This document shows, piece by piece, positions 44,942 to 54,688 of a stretch of DNA of 64,000 nt. The DNA comes from Microbacterium forte. Its GTDB lineage: Bacteria; Actinomycetota; Actinomycetes; Actinomycetales; Microbacteriaceae. The position numbers were made by a program, and so were the translations under genes. The stretch covers positions 434,001 through 498,000 of the forward strand of contig NZ_CP116871.1 in assembly GCF_031885415.1 (NCBI RefSeq), given 5' to 3'. Position 1 is the first letter of the stretch. Each line of letters begins with the position of its first letter. Below the pieces are notes generated by a model. The model searched no databases. It was not told the DNA's origin and saw only the letters and a program-made list of their open reading frames with translations.

Positions 44942-46273
44942 ATGACCTCCGCAGCCGCACTGCTCTCCGGGCAGACGCCCCTCGCCGTGCGCATGCGCCC
45001 CGTGTCGCTCGATGAGGTGGCGGGCCAGAAGCACCTGCTGCGCGCCGGTTCTCCCATCGTCGCCCTGGCCGATCCCGCTGCCTCCTCCCCGGGTGCCGTC
45101 TCGATCATCCTGTGGGGGCCGCCCGGCACCGGCAAGACCACCCTCGCTCAGGCGATCGCGCGCTCATCCGGGCGCAGGTTCGTCGAGCTCTCGGCGATCA
45201 CCGCCGGCGTCAAAGACGTGCGCGAGGTCATGCAGGAGGCGATCACCCAGCGGGACCTCTACGGCCAGACCACGATCCTGTTCCTCGACGAGATCCATCG
45301 ATTCACCAAGGCGCAGCAGGACGCGCTGCTGCCCGGCGTCGAGAACGGGTGGGTCCTGCTGATCGCCGCGACCACCGAGAACCCCTCGTTCTCGGTGATC
45401 TCGCCGCTGATGTCGCGGTCGCTGCTCCTGACGCTGCAGCCGCTGACAGACGACGACGTCGGGCTGCTCGTCGATCGGGCGGTGACCGATGCGCGCGGAC
45501 TCAACGGCGCGGTCACTCTCGCCGATGACGCGCGTGCCGCCCTCATCCGACTGGCGTCCGGCGATGCGCGACGCGCGCTCACGGGGCTCGAGGCGGCTGC
45601 GGCCGTCGCTCTGTCGAAGGGCAAGGAGGGCGCGGTGCCGGCCGCGACCGCCGACGATGTCGCTCAGGCCGTCGACAAGGCCCTGCTGCGGTACGACCGT
45701 CAGGGTGACGAGCATTACGACGTCATCAGCGCGTTCATCAAGTCGATCCGCGGCTCCGACCCCGACGCCGCACTTCACTACCTCGCAAGGATGATCGAGG
45801 CGGGGGAGGACCCCCGTTTCATCGCGCGGCGTCTGGTGATCTCGGCGTCCGAAGACGTGGGTCTCGCCGATCCTCAGGCGCTCTCGATCGCGGTCGCCGC
45901 CGCCGATGCGGTCGCCTTCATCGGCATGCCCGAGGGGCGGATCCCGCTCGCCGAGGCGACCGTCTACCTCGCCACGACCGCCAAGTCGAACGCGGCGTAC
46001 GTGGGAATCGACGCGGCGATCGCCGACATCCGCTCCGGCGGGTTCGGTCGGGTGCCGCTGCACCTGCGCGACGCCCACTATCCCGGTGCCAAGCGGCTCG
46101 GCCACGGACGCGGCTACGTCTACCCGCACGACGGCGAGTTCGGCATCCTTCCGCAGCAGTATCTGCCCGACGAGCTGCGCGGGAAGCGGTACTACGAGCC
46201 CAAGAACTTGGGCGCTGAGCGAGACATCTCGGCCCGCCTGGAGCGCATCCGTCGCATCCTCGACGGCCGGTGA
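44942..46273 (+). CDS. rarA: Replication-associated recombination protein A (RarA/MgsA)
   Basis: 443 residues. AAA+ clamp-loader relative that acts at stalled replication forks. Walker A GPPGTGKTTLAQ, Walker B ILFLDEIHRFTKAQQD, and the family-specific YVYPHDGEFGILPQQYLPDE near the C-terminus. TAGCCT (44930-44935) is 6 bases before the ATG with no Shine-Dalgarno, so it is probably leaderless. Divergent from the small membrane protein. Confidence 0.95.
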   Translation: MTSAAALLSGQTPLAVRMRPVSLDEVAGQKHLLRAGSPIVALADPAASSPGAVSIILWGPPGTGKTTLAQAIARSSGRRFVELSAITAGVKDVREVMQEAITQRDLYGQTTILFLDEIHRFTKAQQDALLPGVENGWVLLIAATTENPSFSVISPLMSRSLLLTLQPLTDDDVGLLVDRAVTDARGLNGAVTLADDARAALIRLASGDARRALTGLEAAAAVALSKGKEGAVPAATADDVAQAVDKALLRYDRQGDEHYDVISAFIKSIRGSDPDAALHYLARMIEAGEDPRFIARRLVISASEDVGLADPQALSIAVAAADAVAFIGMPEGRIPLAEATVYLATTAKSNAAYVGIDAAIADIRSGGFGRVPLHLRDAHYPGAKRLGHGRGYVYPHDGEFGILPQQYLPDELRGKRYYEPKNLGAERDISARLERIRRILDGR

Positions 46274-46284
46274 CACGAATCTGT

Positions 46285-46434
46285 TAGACTGGATCGGCTC
46301 GAAACCAAGTTTTCGGGCATCTCCTCGTTCACACCCCACCTTGCTGGCGCCCCGGCGTGCGCTCCAAGGCAGAACGCGGACGATACGTCCGTGAGTCGTG
46401 AAAGACGCGACCACGTCATCGGAAGGATAACTTC
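46285..46434 (+). promoter_or_regulatory. rpsD promoter and long 5' leader
   Basis: TAGACT at 46285-46290 is a -10-like box; the leader to the rpsD GTG is about 140 bases. Small hairpins are visible: CGAAA/TTTCG near 46302-46317 and CGGAC/GTCCG (46377-46391, loop GATAC). S4 represses its own operon through such leaders in other bacteria; that is inference here. Confidence 0.4.
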
Positions 46435-47064
46435 GTGACCACGAAGTCCCAGGACCGCCGCAAGGTGCGTCTGAGCCGTGCACTCGGCATCCCGCTCACC
46501 CCGAAGGCCGCCCGCTACCTCGAGAAGCGTCCCTACGCTCCGGGCGAGCACGGCCGCACCAAGCGCAAGGCTGACAGCGACTACGCCGTCCGTCTTCGTG
46601 AGAAGCAGCGTCTGCGCGAGCAGTACGGCATCCGCGAGAAGCAGATGCGCAACACGTTCAACGAGGCTCGCCGTCAGGAGGGCCTGACCGGTGAGAACCT
46701 GGTCGAGCTGCTCGAGATGCGTCTCGACGCCCTCGTCGTGCGTTCGGGCTTCGCCCGCACCACTGCGCAGGCTCGTCAGCTCGTCGTGCACCGTCACATC
46801 CTCGTCGACGGTCAGCTCGTCGACCGCCCGTCCTTCCGCGTGAAGCCGGGTCAGCTCATCCACGTCAAGGCCAAGAGCGAGGGCACCGAGCCCTTCCAGG
46901 TCGCAGCAGCCGGCGGCCACGCCGAGGTCCTGCCTCCCGTTCCCGGCTACCTCGAGGTCGAGCTCGACAAGCTCCAGGCTCGCCTGGTTCGTCGCCCGAA
47001 GCGCGCCGAGGTCCCCGTGACCTGTGAAGTGCAGCTCGTCGTCGAGTACTACGCAGCTCGCTGA
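46435..47064 (+). CDS. rpsD: 30S ribosomal protein S4
   Basis: 209 residues from GTG 46435 with GGAAGGAT about 6 bases upstream. Starts TTKSQDRRKVRLSRALGIPL; S4 RNA-binding domain at about 95-160 (MRLDALVVRSGFARTTAQAR). Primary 16S rRNA-binding assembly protein. It has no N-terminal zinc cysteines, so it is the Zn-free form. A good hairpin terminator follows. Confidence 0.98.
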   Translation: MTTKSQDRRKVRLSRALGIPLTPKAARYLEKRPYAPGEHGRTKRKADSDYAVRLREKQRLREQYGIREKQMRNTFNEARRQEGLTGENLVELLEMRLDALVVRSGFARTTAQARQLVVHRHILVDGQLVDRPSFRVKPGQLIHVKAKSEGTEPFQVAAAGGHAEVLPPVPGYLEVELDKLQARLVRRPKRAEVPVTCEVQLVVEYYAAR

Positions 47065-47078
47065 GTTCAGCTTTTCCG

Positions 47079-47115
47079 CAGAAGGCGTCGGGGTCACCCG
47101 ACGCCTTCTGTCGTT
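47079..47115 (+). terminator. Terminator after rpsD
   Basis: CAGAAGGCGTCGGG (47079-47092) pairs fully with CCCGACGCCTTCTG (47097-47110), 14-bp stem, loop GTCA; a short T-rich TCGTTT follows. Confidence 0.85.
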
Positions 47116-47169
47116 TCCGCATACGATGGAAGCACCGCGCCCACGCGGGCCAAAGGCAAGGATGGCGAC

Positions 47170-47358
47170 ATGAAGAACGTGCAGTGGTTCCTGATCGGTG
47201 TGATCGGCGGCTTCGTCGCGGCGCATCTCATGAACAACGACCCGCGCGGTCATGAGATCCTCGCCGAGGTCGACGCCCGCTTCAACGAGTTCACGGGGAT
47301 CGTCGGCGATGCCTTCCGCGCGGAGCAGGCTCGTCTCACCGAACCCTCTGACGACTGA
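47170..47358 (+). CDS. Small membrane protein between rpsD and alaS
   Basis: 62 residues. One helix near the N-terminus (VQWFLIGVIGGFVAAHLM, 4-21), then a short soluble tail rich in Glu/Arg. The ATG 47170 has AAGGA about 8 bases before it. It begins the transcript leading to alaS and mltG: gaps are 81 bases to alaS and there is a terminator before it. Function unknown; the reading frame has normal codon composition. Confidence 0.75.
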   Translation: MKNVQWFLIGVIGGFVAAHLMNNDPRGHEILAEVDARFNEFTGIVGDAFRAEQARLTEPSDD

Positions 47359-47439
47359 CCGTCGCGGCAGCCTCGCCGCGATATCACGTCAGTCTTCACG
47401 CCCTTCCACACCCTGTACGCAAGGACACCTGGCACCCCT

Positions 47440-50100
47440 ATGAAAACTGCGGAGATCGCGGAGCGGTATCTCGACTTCTTCGAGAAGAACGACCACCTCA
47501 TCGTCCCCTCGGCCTCGCTGGTCAGCGATGACCCGTCGCTCCTGTTCACGGTCGCCGGAATGGTGCCGATGATCCCGTACCTCACCGGAGTCGTGCCCGC
47601 ACCGCATCCGCGCATCGCCGATCTGCAGAAGTGCATCCGCACCAACGACATCGAAGAGGTCGGCAAGACCGCGCGTCACGGCACCTTCTTCCAGATGATG
47701 GGCAACTGGTCGTTCGGCGACTACTTCAAAGAGGGTGCGATCCGCTACGCGTGGGAGCTCCTGACGAGCTCCGAGGCCGACGGCGGCCTCGGTTTCGACG
47801 AGAAGGACCTCTGGGTCACCGTCTACGAGACGGATGACGAGGCCGAGGCGATCTGGCGTGACATCATCGGCCTCAAGCCCGAGCGCATCCAGCGTCTGGG
47901 GCGCGCCGACAACTACTGGAACACCGGTCAGCCCGGCCCCGGTGGACCGGACTCCGAGATCTTCTTCGATCGCGGCCCCGCATACGGCAAGGACGGCGGC
48001 CCGGCCGCCGACGACTCGAGGTTCCTCGAGATCTGGAACCTCGTGTTCATGCAGGACTTCATCGAGAACATCCGGGGCAAGACCGAGTTCGACATCGTGG
48101 GGGAGCTGCCCCAGAAGAACATCGACACCGGCATGGGACTCGAGCGCGTCGCCTTCCTCAAGCAGGGCGTCGAGAACATGTACGAGACCGATCAGGTGCG
48201 CCCGGTGCTCGACCGTGCGGTCGAGCTCTCGGGTCGGCGCTACGGAGCCGTGCACGAAGACGACGTCCGCTTCCGGGTGGTCGCCGACCACGTGCGCTCG
48301 TCGCTCATGCTGCTGTCGGACGGCGTTCGCCCGTCCAACGAGGGCCGCGGCTACATCCTCCGACGCCTGATGCGTCGCACCGTGCGCTCGATGCGTCTGC
48401 TCGGTGTCGACGAGCCGGTGTTCCCCGAGCTCTTCGCCACCTCGCGCGACGCGATGAAGTCCGCCTACCCCGTGCTCGAGAAGGAGTGGTCGACTCTCTC
48501 CGCTTCGGCGATCGCCGAGGAGGAGACCTTCCGCCGCACGCTGGCATCGGGATCCACGATCCTCGACCTCGCGCTCGATGAGACGAAGAAGAGCGGCGGA
48601 GCGTCGCTGAGCGGCTCCGAGGCGTTCCTGCTGCACGACACCTACGGCTTCCCGATCGATCTCACGCTCGAGGTCGCCGAAGAAGCGGGTCTGGCGGTCG
48701 ACCGCGAGGCGTTCGACACCCTCATGCAGGAGCAGCGCTCGCGCGCCAAGGCCGATGCACGCAATCGCAAGCGTCAGCTCGCGGACGTCTCCGTGTACCG
48801 CGATCTCCGTGCTCTGGGTGAGACGGGCTTCGACGGATACTCCGAGCTCGAGGTCGACTCGCGCATCCTCGGAATCCTCGTCGACGGCCACACCGTTCGC
48901 AGCGCCGCAGAGGGGCAGATCGCCGAGGTCGTGCTCGCCGAGACCACGCTGTACGCCGAATCCGGTGGGCAGGTCGCCGACAAGGGCGTGATCGTCGGCC
49001 CCGGGTACGAGCTCGAGGTGCTCGACGTGCAGCGCCCGGTGCCCGGACTCATCAGTCACACCGTCGAAGTCACCCGTGGTGTCGTCGCCGTCGACGATGC
49101 GGCCACCACCGTCGTCGATGCGGCGAATCGACGCGCGGCTCGCCAGGCTCACTCCGCGACGCACCTCGTGCACGCCGCGCTCCGCGACACCCTCGGTCCG
49201 ACGGCGACGCAGGCCGGGTCGCTCAACCGTGCGGGCTACATGCGGTTCGACTTCTCGTGGTCGCAGGCGCTCTCGGCTGACACGCGCACCGAGATCGAGG
49301 AGATCACCAACCGCGCCGTCAACGACGCCCTCGAGGTCACGACCCGCATCGTGACGCTCGATGAGGCGAAGGATGCCGGAGCCATGGCTCTCTTCGGCGA
49401 GAAGTACGGCGATGTCGTGCGCATGGTCGACATCGGAGGGCCGTGGTCTCGCGAGCTGTGCGCGGGAACCCACGTCAGCACGAGCGCGGAGATCGGTCTC
49501 GTCAGCGTCGTCGGCGAATCGTCCGTCGGTGCGTCGAACCGACGCATCGAAGCGCTCGTCGGTCAGGATGCGTTCCGCGAGCTCGCGGCAGAGCGTGCAC
49601 TCGTGTCGCAGCTGACGACCTCGCTCAAGACCCCTCGCGATCAGCTCGCCGAGCGCATCGCCGATCTCTCCGCGAGCCTCAAGGCGGCCGAGAAGCGCAT
49701 CGCGCAGTTCGAGTCCAAGGAGCGCGCGGGTCGTGTTCCCGCCATCGCCGATGCGGCGAGCCGCGTCGGCGCCTTCCGGGTCGCTGCGCAGTCGCTCGGC
49801 GAGGTGGCTTCGGCCGATGACGTGCGCGAGCTCGTCCTCGCTGTCCGGGACCGCCTCGGTTCCGACGCCGCCGTCGTCGCGCTCGGCGCCTCCGTCAACG
49901 GTCGCCCTGTGGTGGTCGTCGCGACGAACGACGCCGCCCGTGCGGCCGGCGCCAAGGCGGGAGCGCTCGCGAAGCGCGCCGCTTCGGTGCTCGGTGGAGG
50001 CGGCGGCGGTCGTGATGACGTCGCTCAGGGCGGTGGCACCGATGTCGCAGCTCTGCAGTCGGCGCTGGAGGCCGTGTCGCAGGAGCTGCAGTCAGCGTGA
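47440..50100 (+). CDS. alaS: Alanine--tRNA ligase
   Basis: 886 residues, full length. Charges tRNA-Ala. Catalytic domain start with FFEKNDHLIVPSASLVSDDP and KCIRTNDIEEVGKTARHGTF; editing domain zinc residues in HSATHLVHAALRDTLGPTATQ and CAGTHV; C-Ala coiled coil and DHHA1-like domain (about 720-886) with GGGGGGR near the end. GTGA overlap with ruvX, beginning a run of tightly coupled genes to aroQ. Confidence 0.98.
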   Translation: MKTAEIAERYLDFFEKNDHLIVPSASLVSDDPSLLFTVAGMVPMIPYLTGVVPAPHPRIADLQKCIRTNDIEEVGKTARHGTFFQMMGNWSFGDYFKEGAIRYAWELLTSSEADGGLGFDEKDLWVTVYETDDEAEAIWRDIIGLKPERIQRLGRADNYWNTGQPGPGGPDSEIFFDRGPAYGKDGGPAADDSRFLEIWNLVFMQDFIENIRGKTEFDIVGELPQKNIDTGMGLERVAFLKQGVENMYETDQVRPVLDRAVELSGRRYGAVHEDDVRFRVVADHVRSSLMLLSDGVRPSNEGRGYILRRLMRRTVRSMRLLGVDEPVFPELFATSRDAMKSAYPVLEKEWSTLSASAIAEEETFRRTLASGSTILDLALDETKKSGGASLSGSEAFLLHDTYGFPIDLTLEVAEEAGLAVDREAFDTLMQEQRSRAKADARNRKRQLADVSVYRDLRALGETGFDGYSELEVDSRILGILVDGHTVRSAAEGQIAEVVLAETTLYAESGGQVADKGVIVGPGYELEVLDVQRPVPGLISHTVEVTRGVVAVDDAATTVVDAANRRAARQAHSATHLVHAALRDTLGPTATQAGSLNRAGYMRFDFSWSQALSADTRTEIEEITNRAVNDALEVTTRIVTLDEAKDAGAMALFGEKYGDVVRMVDIGGPWSRELCAGTHVSTSAEIGLVSVVGESSVGASNRRIEALVGQDAFRELAAERALVSQLTTSLKTPRDQLAERIADLSASLKAAEKRIAQFESKERAGRVPAIADAASRVGAFRVAAQSLGEVASADDVRELVLAVRDRLGSDAAVVALGASVNGRPVVVVATNDAARAAGAKAGALAKRAASVLGGGGGGRDDVAQGGGTDVAALQSALEAVSQELQSA

Positions 50101-50573
50101 GCGGATTCCGCCGCGGGGTGCGCATCGGCATCGATGTCGGGCGGGCGCGCGTCGGGGTCGCTCGCTGCGATCCGGACGGCATGCTCGCGGTGCCCGTCGA
50201 GACGGTGCAGCGGAACGAGCAGGCGATCGACCGGATCGCCACGATCGCCGAGGACTACGACGTGCTCGAGTTCGTCGTCGGACTGCCCGTCAACCTGATG
50301 GGTGCCGACACGGCATCGACGACGGATTCCCGTGAGTTCGCGGTCGCCCTCCAGGCTCGCACAGGCACTCCTGTGCGGCTCGTGGACGAGCGGCTCAGCA
50401 CGGTCACTGCACACGCCGCGTTGCGTTCTTCGGGCAGAACACAGAAGAACTCTCGTAGCATTGTGGATCAGATCGCCGCGGTGGTCCTGCTGCAGCAGGC
50501 GATCGACACGGAGAAGAGCACCGGAAACCCGACCGGTGCCACGATTCCGCTCGACGAGGAGTCCCCCCGATAA
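50097..50573 (+). CDS. ruvX: Pre-16S rRNA nuclease / YqgF (RuvX) family
   Basis: 158 residues from GTG 50097. RNase H-like fold: GIDVGRARVGVARCDPDG, FVVGLPVNLMGAD and RLVDERLSTVTAHAAL, with Asp/Glu in expected places. YqgF processes the 5' end of 16S rRNA in E. coli; it is also called a putative Holliday junction resolvase. Overlaps alaS and mltG by GTGA and TAATG. Confidence 0.95.
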   Translation: MSGFRRGVRIGIDVGRARVGVARCDPDGMLAVPVETVQRNEQAIDRIATIAEDYDVLEFVVGLPVNLMGADTASTTDSREFAVALQARTGTPVRLVDERLSTVTAHAALRSSGRTQKNSRSIVDQIAAVVLLQQAIDTEKSTGNPTGATIPLDEESPR

Positions 50574-52093
50574 TGCCCGAACGTGAGAGTGCTTCGCCCC
50601 AGCACGATCCGGACGCCCGCCTGGGTGACCTGTTCGAGAACCTTCCCGACCCGGCGCAGCAGATCCCGACGGTTGACAACACGCCACCCGCGCCGGGGTC
50701 TCGTCGAGCGGCACGCGAAGCCGCCGCCGCGCAGTCGTCCACTGACCCCGCACGCCCGTCCGCGGACACGTCGACGGGTGAGGACGTGTCGACCCGAGCG
50801 ATGCCGACGGCCGCCGCCGAGGACCCCGCCGTGTCGTCGCCTTCGGCGGATCCGACGGGTTCCGCGGAGCGAGCCTCCGACGCCCCGTCGGGCGGGCCTA
50901 CCGGCGACGGGGCTCCGGCCCGGGCCGGCGACGGCTCCGCGGCAGGCGGCCGTCTGGAGGACCTCTTCCACGGACATCCCGAGGACCACACCGGCAACCG
51001 ACCGCCGGCGAAGAAGAAGCGTCGCACAGGGTGCCTCGTCGCCCTCGTCATCGTCCTCGCGGTGATCGGCGGCATCGTCGGCGCAGGCGTCTGGGCGTGG
51101 AACGCGTACGGCGACAAGATCAGCGATGCCCTCGGCTGGGGCGATCCGAAGGACTGGGAGCCGGGGATGGCCACCGGCGAGGTGCTCGTCACGATCCATG
51201 AGGGCGACACCGGCGCACCCGTGTCGGCGGCGCTGTACGAAGCCGGCGTCACGCGCACGGAGGATGTCTTCTACGACTACCTCGTCACCGAGAACATCGC
51301 GGTCACCTTCTATCCGGGCATCTATTCCCTGAAGGAGAAGATGACGGCCGAAGCGGCGCTCGAGGCGCTGCAGAACCCCGAGAACAAGCGCGAGAACTCC
51401 GCCAGCGTCGGCGAGGGCGCGACCATCGAATCCTCGCTGCCCGACATGGCCGAGTCTCTGGGCATGCCCGTCGAAGAGCTTCAGGCTGCGGTCGACGCGG
51501 ATCCGGCGACCTACGGTGTCAGCGCGCAGAGCCTCGAGGGGTGGCTCTTCCCGGCCGTCTACACGTTCGATCCTGAGGTGACCGCCACGCAGGTGATCCA
51601 GCGCATGGTCGATCGCACGAAGGAAGCGCTGACGGAGGCCGGGGTGCCCGCCGAGGATGCGCAGCGCGTGCTGACGATCGCGTCGATCATCCAGCGCGAG
51701 GGCCTCACCGCAGACTTCCCGAAGGTGTCGCGCGTGATCGAGAACCGTCTCGACATCGACATGAAGCTGCAGATGGACTCGACGGCGCAATACGGATACG
51801 GCTCGCTCCACGAGGGTGTCGTCTCGAGCTCCGCCGAGGCGCTCGAGGACGACAACCTGTGGAACACCTACGTGCACACCGGCCTGCCGGTCACACCGAT
51901 CGCCAGCCCGAGCTTTGCGGCGATCGATGCAGCGATGCACCCGGCCGACGGTCCGTGGCTGTACTTCGTGACGACGAACCTCGCCACCGGCGAGACCCAG
52001 TTCTCGGTCACCTATGAGGAGCACCTCCAGGGCGTCGAGAAGTGGGAGCAGTGGTGCCAGGAGAATCCTGACGGGGGATGCTCGGCCGGATGA
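50573..52093 (+). CDS. mltG: Endolytic transglycosylase MltG
   Basis: 506 residues. Cuts nascent peptidoglycan strands near the membrane. N-terminal cytosolic part (about 1-142) is low-complexity, Ala/Pro/Ser/Asp rich, probably disordered; then a helix (GCLVALVIVLAVIGGIVGAG, about 153-172) and the extracytoplasmic YceG domain with the catalytic Glu in ASIIQREGLTADFPKVSRVI and the DSTAQYGYG block. The long tail is longer than in E. coli and typical of actinobacteria. Overlaps ruvX by 1 base and aroE by 4. Confidence 0.95.
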   Translation: MPERESASPQHDPDARLGDLFENLPDPAQQIPTVDNTPPAPGSRRAAREAAAAQSSTDPARPSADTSTGEDVSTRAMPTAAAEDPAVSSPSADPTGSAERASDAPSGGPTGDGAPARAGDGSAAGGRLEDLFHGHPEDHTGNRPPAKKKRRTGCLVALVIVLAVIGGIVGAGVWAWNAYGDKISDALGWGDPKDWEPGMATGEVLVTIHEGDTGAPVSAALYEAGVTRTEDVFYDYLVTENIAVTFYPGIYSLKEKMTAEAALEALQNPENKRENSASVGEGATIESSLPDMAESLGMPVEELQAAVDADPATYGVSAQSLEGWLFPAVYTFDPEVTATQVIQRMVDRTKEALTEAGVPAEDAQRVLTIASIIQREGLTADFPKVSRVIENRLDIDMKLQMDSTAQYGYGSLHEGVVSSSAEALEDDNLWNTYVHTGLPVTPIASPSFAAIDAAMHPADGPWLYFVTTNLATGETQFSVTYEEHLQGVEKWEQWCQENPDGGCSAG

Positions 52094-52902
52094 CCCAGCG
52101 GCGCCTCGCGGTATGGGGAGACCCGATCGCGCATTCCAAGTCACCCCAGCTGCACGCCGCGGCATACGCCGCACTCGGTCTCGACTGGGAGTACACGCGT
52201 CGCCGAGTCGACGAGGCGGCGTTCATCGAGGCGCTGGAGACTCTGGACGATTCGTGGCGCGGGCTCTCGCTCACGATGCCCCTGAAAGAGAAGGCGCATC
52301 GAGCCGCGCGAACGCACGATCGCTGCGCGGACCTCACCGGAGCGGTCAACACGCTCCTGCTGACCGGTGGGATCAGCGGGTTCAACACCGATGTCGGCGG
52401 GATCGTCGATGCCCTGGGTGAGCAGGGTCTGCTCGACATCGACCGGGTCCGCATCCTCGGCGCCGGTGCCACGGCCTCATCCGCTCTGGTCGCGTGCGTC
52501 GAGGCAGGAGCCCGCTCGATCGATGTGCGGGCACGCCGACCTGAACGCGCCGCCGCGCTCCTGGCCCTCGGGCATCGGCTCGGTGTCACGATCTCGGCGT
52601 CTCCCTTCGATGCCGACCTGCCCGACGTCGGGCTCACCGTGGCGACGCTGCCCGGTGGCACGGCGCTCGGCCCCGCTACCTCTGCGCGGCTGTCTACGAG
52701 CGGGGGAGTGCTGTTCGACGTCGCCTATTCGCCGTGGCCGTCGGCTCTCGCCTCGGCATGGAGCGACGGCCGCGCCGTCTCCGGTGAGGGGATGCTGCTG
52801 CGCCAGGCCGTGCGGCAGGTCCGGATCTTCCTGCACGGCGACCAGAGCGTTCCGCTGCCCTCCGAGGAGGCCGTGGTCGCCGCGATGAAGGCCGTTCTGT
52901 AG
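52090..52902 (+). CDS. aroE: Shikimate dehydrogenase
   Basis: 270 residues. Reduces 3-dehydroshikimate to shikimate with NADPH. AHSKSPQLHAAAYAALGLD, LTMPLKEKAH with the catalytic Lys, TGAVNTLL and GFNTDVGGIVDAL are present; nucleotide loop RILGAGATASSAL. ATG 52090 overlaps mltG by ATGA; the longer frame to 52078 is not needed. A -10-like box for aroC follows the stop after 47 bases. Confidence 0.94.
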   Translation: MTQRRLAVWGDPIAHSKSPQLHAAAYAALGLDWEYTRRRVDEAAFIEALETLDDSWRGLSLTMPLKEKAHRAARTHDRCADLTGAVNTLLLTGGISGFNTDVGGIVDALGEQGLLDIDRVRILGAGATASSALVACVEAGARSIDVRARRPERAAALLALGHRLGVTISASPFDADLPDVGLTVATLPGGTALGPATSARLSTSGGVLFDVAYSPWPSALASAWSDGRAVSGEGMLLRQAVRQVRIFLHGDQSVPLPSEEAVVAAMKAVL

Positions 52903-52956
52903 TCACCGGTCGTCACGCGGCACGATCCGAGTCGAAAGGCGTGGGAGACTAGAGCA

Positions 52957-54186
52957 ATGCTCCGCGTGCTCACGGCCGGCGAATCGCACGGCCCAGAACT
53001 CATTGCCGTCATGGAGGGTCTGCCTTCAGGCGTCCCTGTGTCCTCCGAGGCGATCCAGGCCGATCTCGCACGTCGCAAGCTCGGCTATGGGCGCGGCTCG
53101 CGCATGAAGTTCGAGCAGGACGAGCTGACGATCTCGGGCGGCGTCCGCCACGGCAAGACCCTCGGCAGCCCGATCGCTCTCCGCATCGGCAACACGGAGT
53201 GGCCGAAGTGGATCGAGGTCATGAACCCCGAGCCCGTCGAGCTGACAGACAAGTCCCGTGGCCGGAGCGCACCGCTGACCCGCCCGCGGCCAGGACACGC
53301 CGATCTCGTGGGCATGCAGAAGTACGACTTCGACGAAGCACGGCCCATCCTCGAGCGTGCCAGCGCACGAGAGACGGCTGCCAGGGTCGCCCTCGGCGCC
53401 ATCGCCCGCTCGTTCCTCGGCGAGCTGGGCATCCGCCTCGTCAGCCACACGCTGTCGATCGGGCCGGTACGCGTGCCGGACGGCGCTCCGCTTCCGACCC
53501 CCGAAGACGTCGACACGCTCGATGCCGATCCGCTGCGCTGCTTCGACGCGACGACCTCCGCCCTCATGGTGGAGGAAGTCGATGACGCGAAGAAGGACGG
53601 CGACACCCTCGGTGGGATCGTCGAGGTGCTCGCATACGGTCTTCCGCCCGGACTGGGCTCGCACGTTCACTGGGATCGCCGTCTGGATGCACGTCTCGCG
53701 CAGGCACTCATGAGCATCCAGGCGATCAAGGGCGTCGAGGTCGGCGACGGCTTCGAGACCACGCGCCGACGCGGCTCCGCCGCTCACGACGAGCTGTTCA
53801 CGACCGCAGACGGCATCTCGCGCGGCTCGGACCGCGCGGGAGGCACCGAGGGCGGGATGTCGACCGGAACGGTGCTGCGCGTGCGCGCGGGAATGAAGCC
53901 GATCGCCACCGTGCCGCATGCTCTTCGCACGATCGACGTCGCCTCGGGCGAGGACGCCACCGCACACCATCAGCGCTCTGACGTGTGCGCCGTGCCGGCG
54001 GCCGGAGTGGTGGCCGAAGCCATGGTGGCCGTCGAACTCGCCAATGCCGTGCTCGAGAAGTTCGGGGGCGACAGCATCGGCGAGACCCGCCGCAACCTCG
54101 AGGGTTACCTCGCGGCGATCCCGGCCGAGCTGCGCACGACGCCCGCGTCCGAGGCGGCGCTCATCGCGCATGACGAGCGAGGCTGA
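52957..54186 (+). CDS. aroC: Chorismate synthase
   Basis: 409 residues. Converts EPSP to chorismate with reduced FMN. Signatures [33 protein letters not shown] and [10 protein letters not shown] are visible, plus [20 protein letters not shown] (52950-52955) ends just 1 base before the ATG; if used as a -10 the message would start inside the gene, so it may be chance, and an upstream promoter is more likely. Overlaps aroK by 17 bases. Confidence 0.97.
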   Translation: MLRVLTAGESHGPELIAVMEGLPSGVPVSSEAIQADLARRKLGYGRGSRMKFEQDELTISGGVRHGKTLGSPIALRIGNTEWPKWIEVMNPEPVELTDKSRGRSAPLTRPRPGHADLVGMQKYDFDEARPILERASARETAARVALGAIARSFLGELGIRLVSHTLSIGPVRVPDGAPLPTPEDVDTLDADPLRCFDATTSALMVEEVDDAKKDGDTLGGIVEVLAYGLPPGLGSHVHWDRRLDARLAQALMSIQAIKGVEVGDGFETTRRRGSAAHDELFTTADGISRGSDRAGGTEGGMSTGTVLRVRAGMKPIATVPHALRTIDVASGEDATAHHQRSDVCAVPAAGVVAEAMVAVELANAVLEKFGGDSIGETRRNLEGYLAAIPAELRTTPASEAALIAHDERG

Positions 54187-54688
54187 TCCGCTGACGCTGG
54201 TGCTCGTCGGTCCGATGGCCGCCGGCAAGACCAGCGTCGGGCGTCGCGTCGCGCGCAAGCTCGGCGTGCCGTTCGTCGACACCGACAAGCGCGTGGTCGC
54301 AGCATACGGCCCGATACCGGCGATCTTCGAGCAGCACGGTGAGGCGCACTTCCGCGCGCTCGAGCGCGCCGCGGTCGCAGAGGCTCTGGGGGCGGGCGGT
54401 GTGATCTCCCTCGGCGGTGGGGCCGTGACGGACGCGGCCACCCGCACGCTGCTGATCGAGCACCCGGTCGTGTTCCTGACCGTGACCCCTGCGGCGGTCG
54501 CCGATCGGATCCACAGCGGCGGACGCCCCCTGCTCGCGGGCGATGACCCCGTCGGGCGTTGGACACAGATCTTCGAAGAACGTCGAGACTGGTATGACGA
54601 GGTGGCATCCGTGACGTTCGACACGTCACGGCGCCCCATGCAGCGCATAGCCGACGACATCGTGGCATGGAGGAGAGAACTGGGATGA
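54170..54688 (+). CDS. aroK: Shikimate kinase
   Basis: 172 residues from ATG 54170. Phosphorylates shikimate at O3. P-loop [11 protein letters not shown], shikimate-binding [14 protein letters not shown] and SLGGGAVTD, lid arginine in SGGRPLLAG. Overlaps aroC by 17 bases and aroB by 4 (ATGA). Confidence 0.96.
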   Translation: MTSEADPLTLVLVGPMAAGKTSVGRRVARKLGVPFVDTDKRVVAAYGPIPAIFEQHGEAHFRALERAAVAEALGAGGVISLGGGAVTDAATRTLLIEHPVVFLTVTPAAVADRIHSGGRPLLAGDDPVGRWTQIFEERRDWYDEVASVTFDTSRRPMQRIADDIVAWRRELG

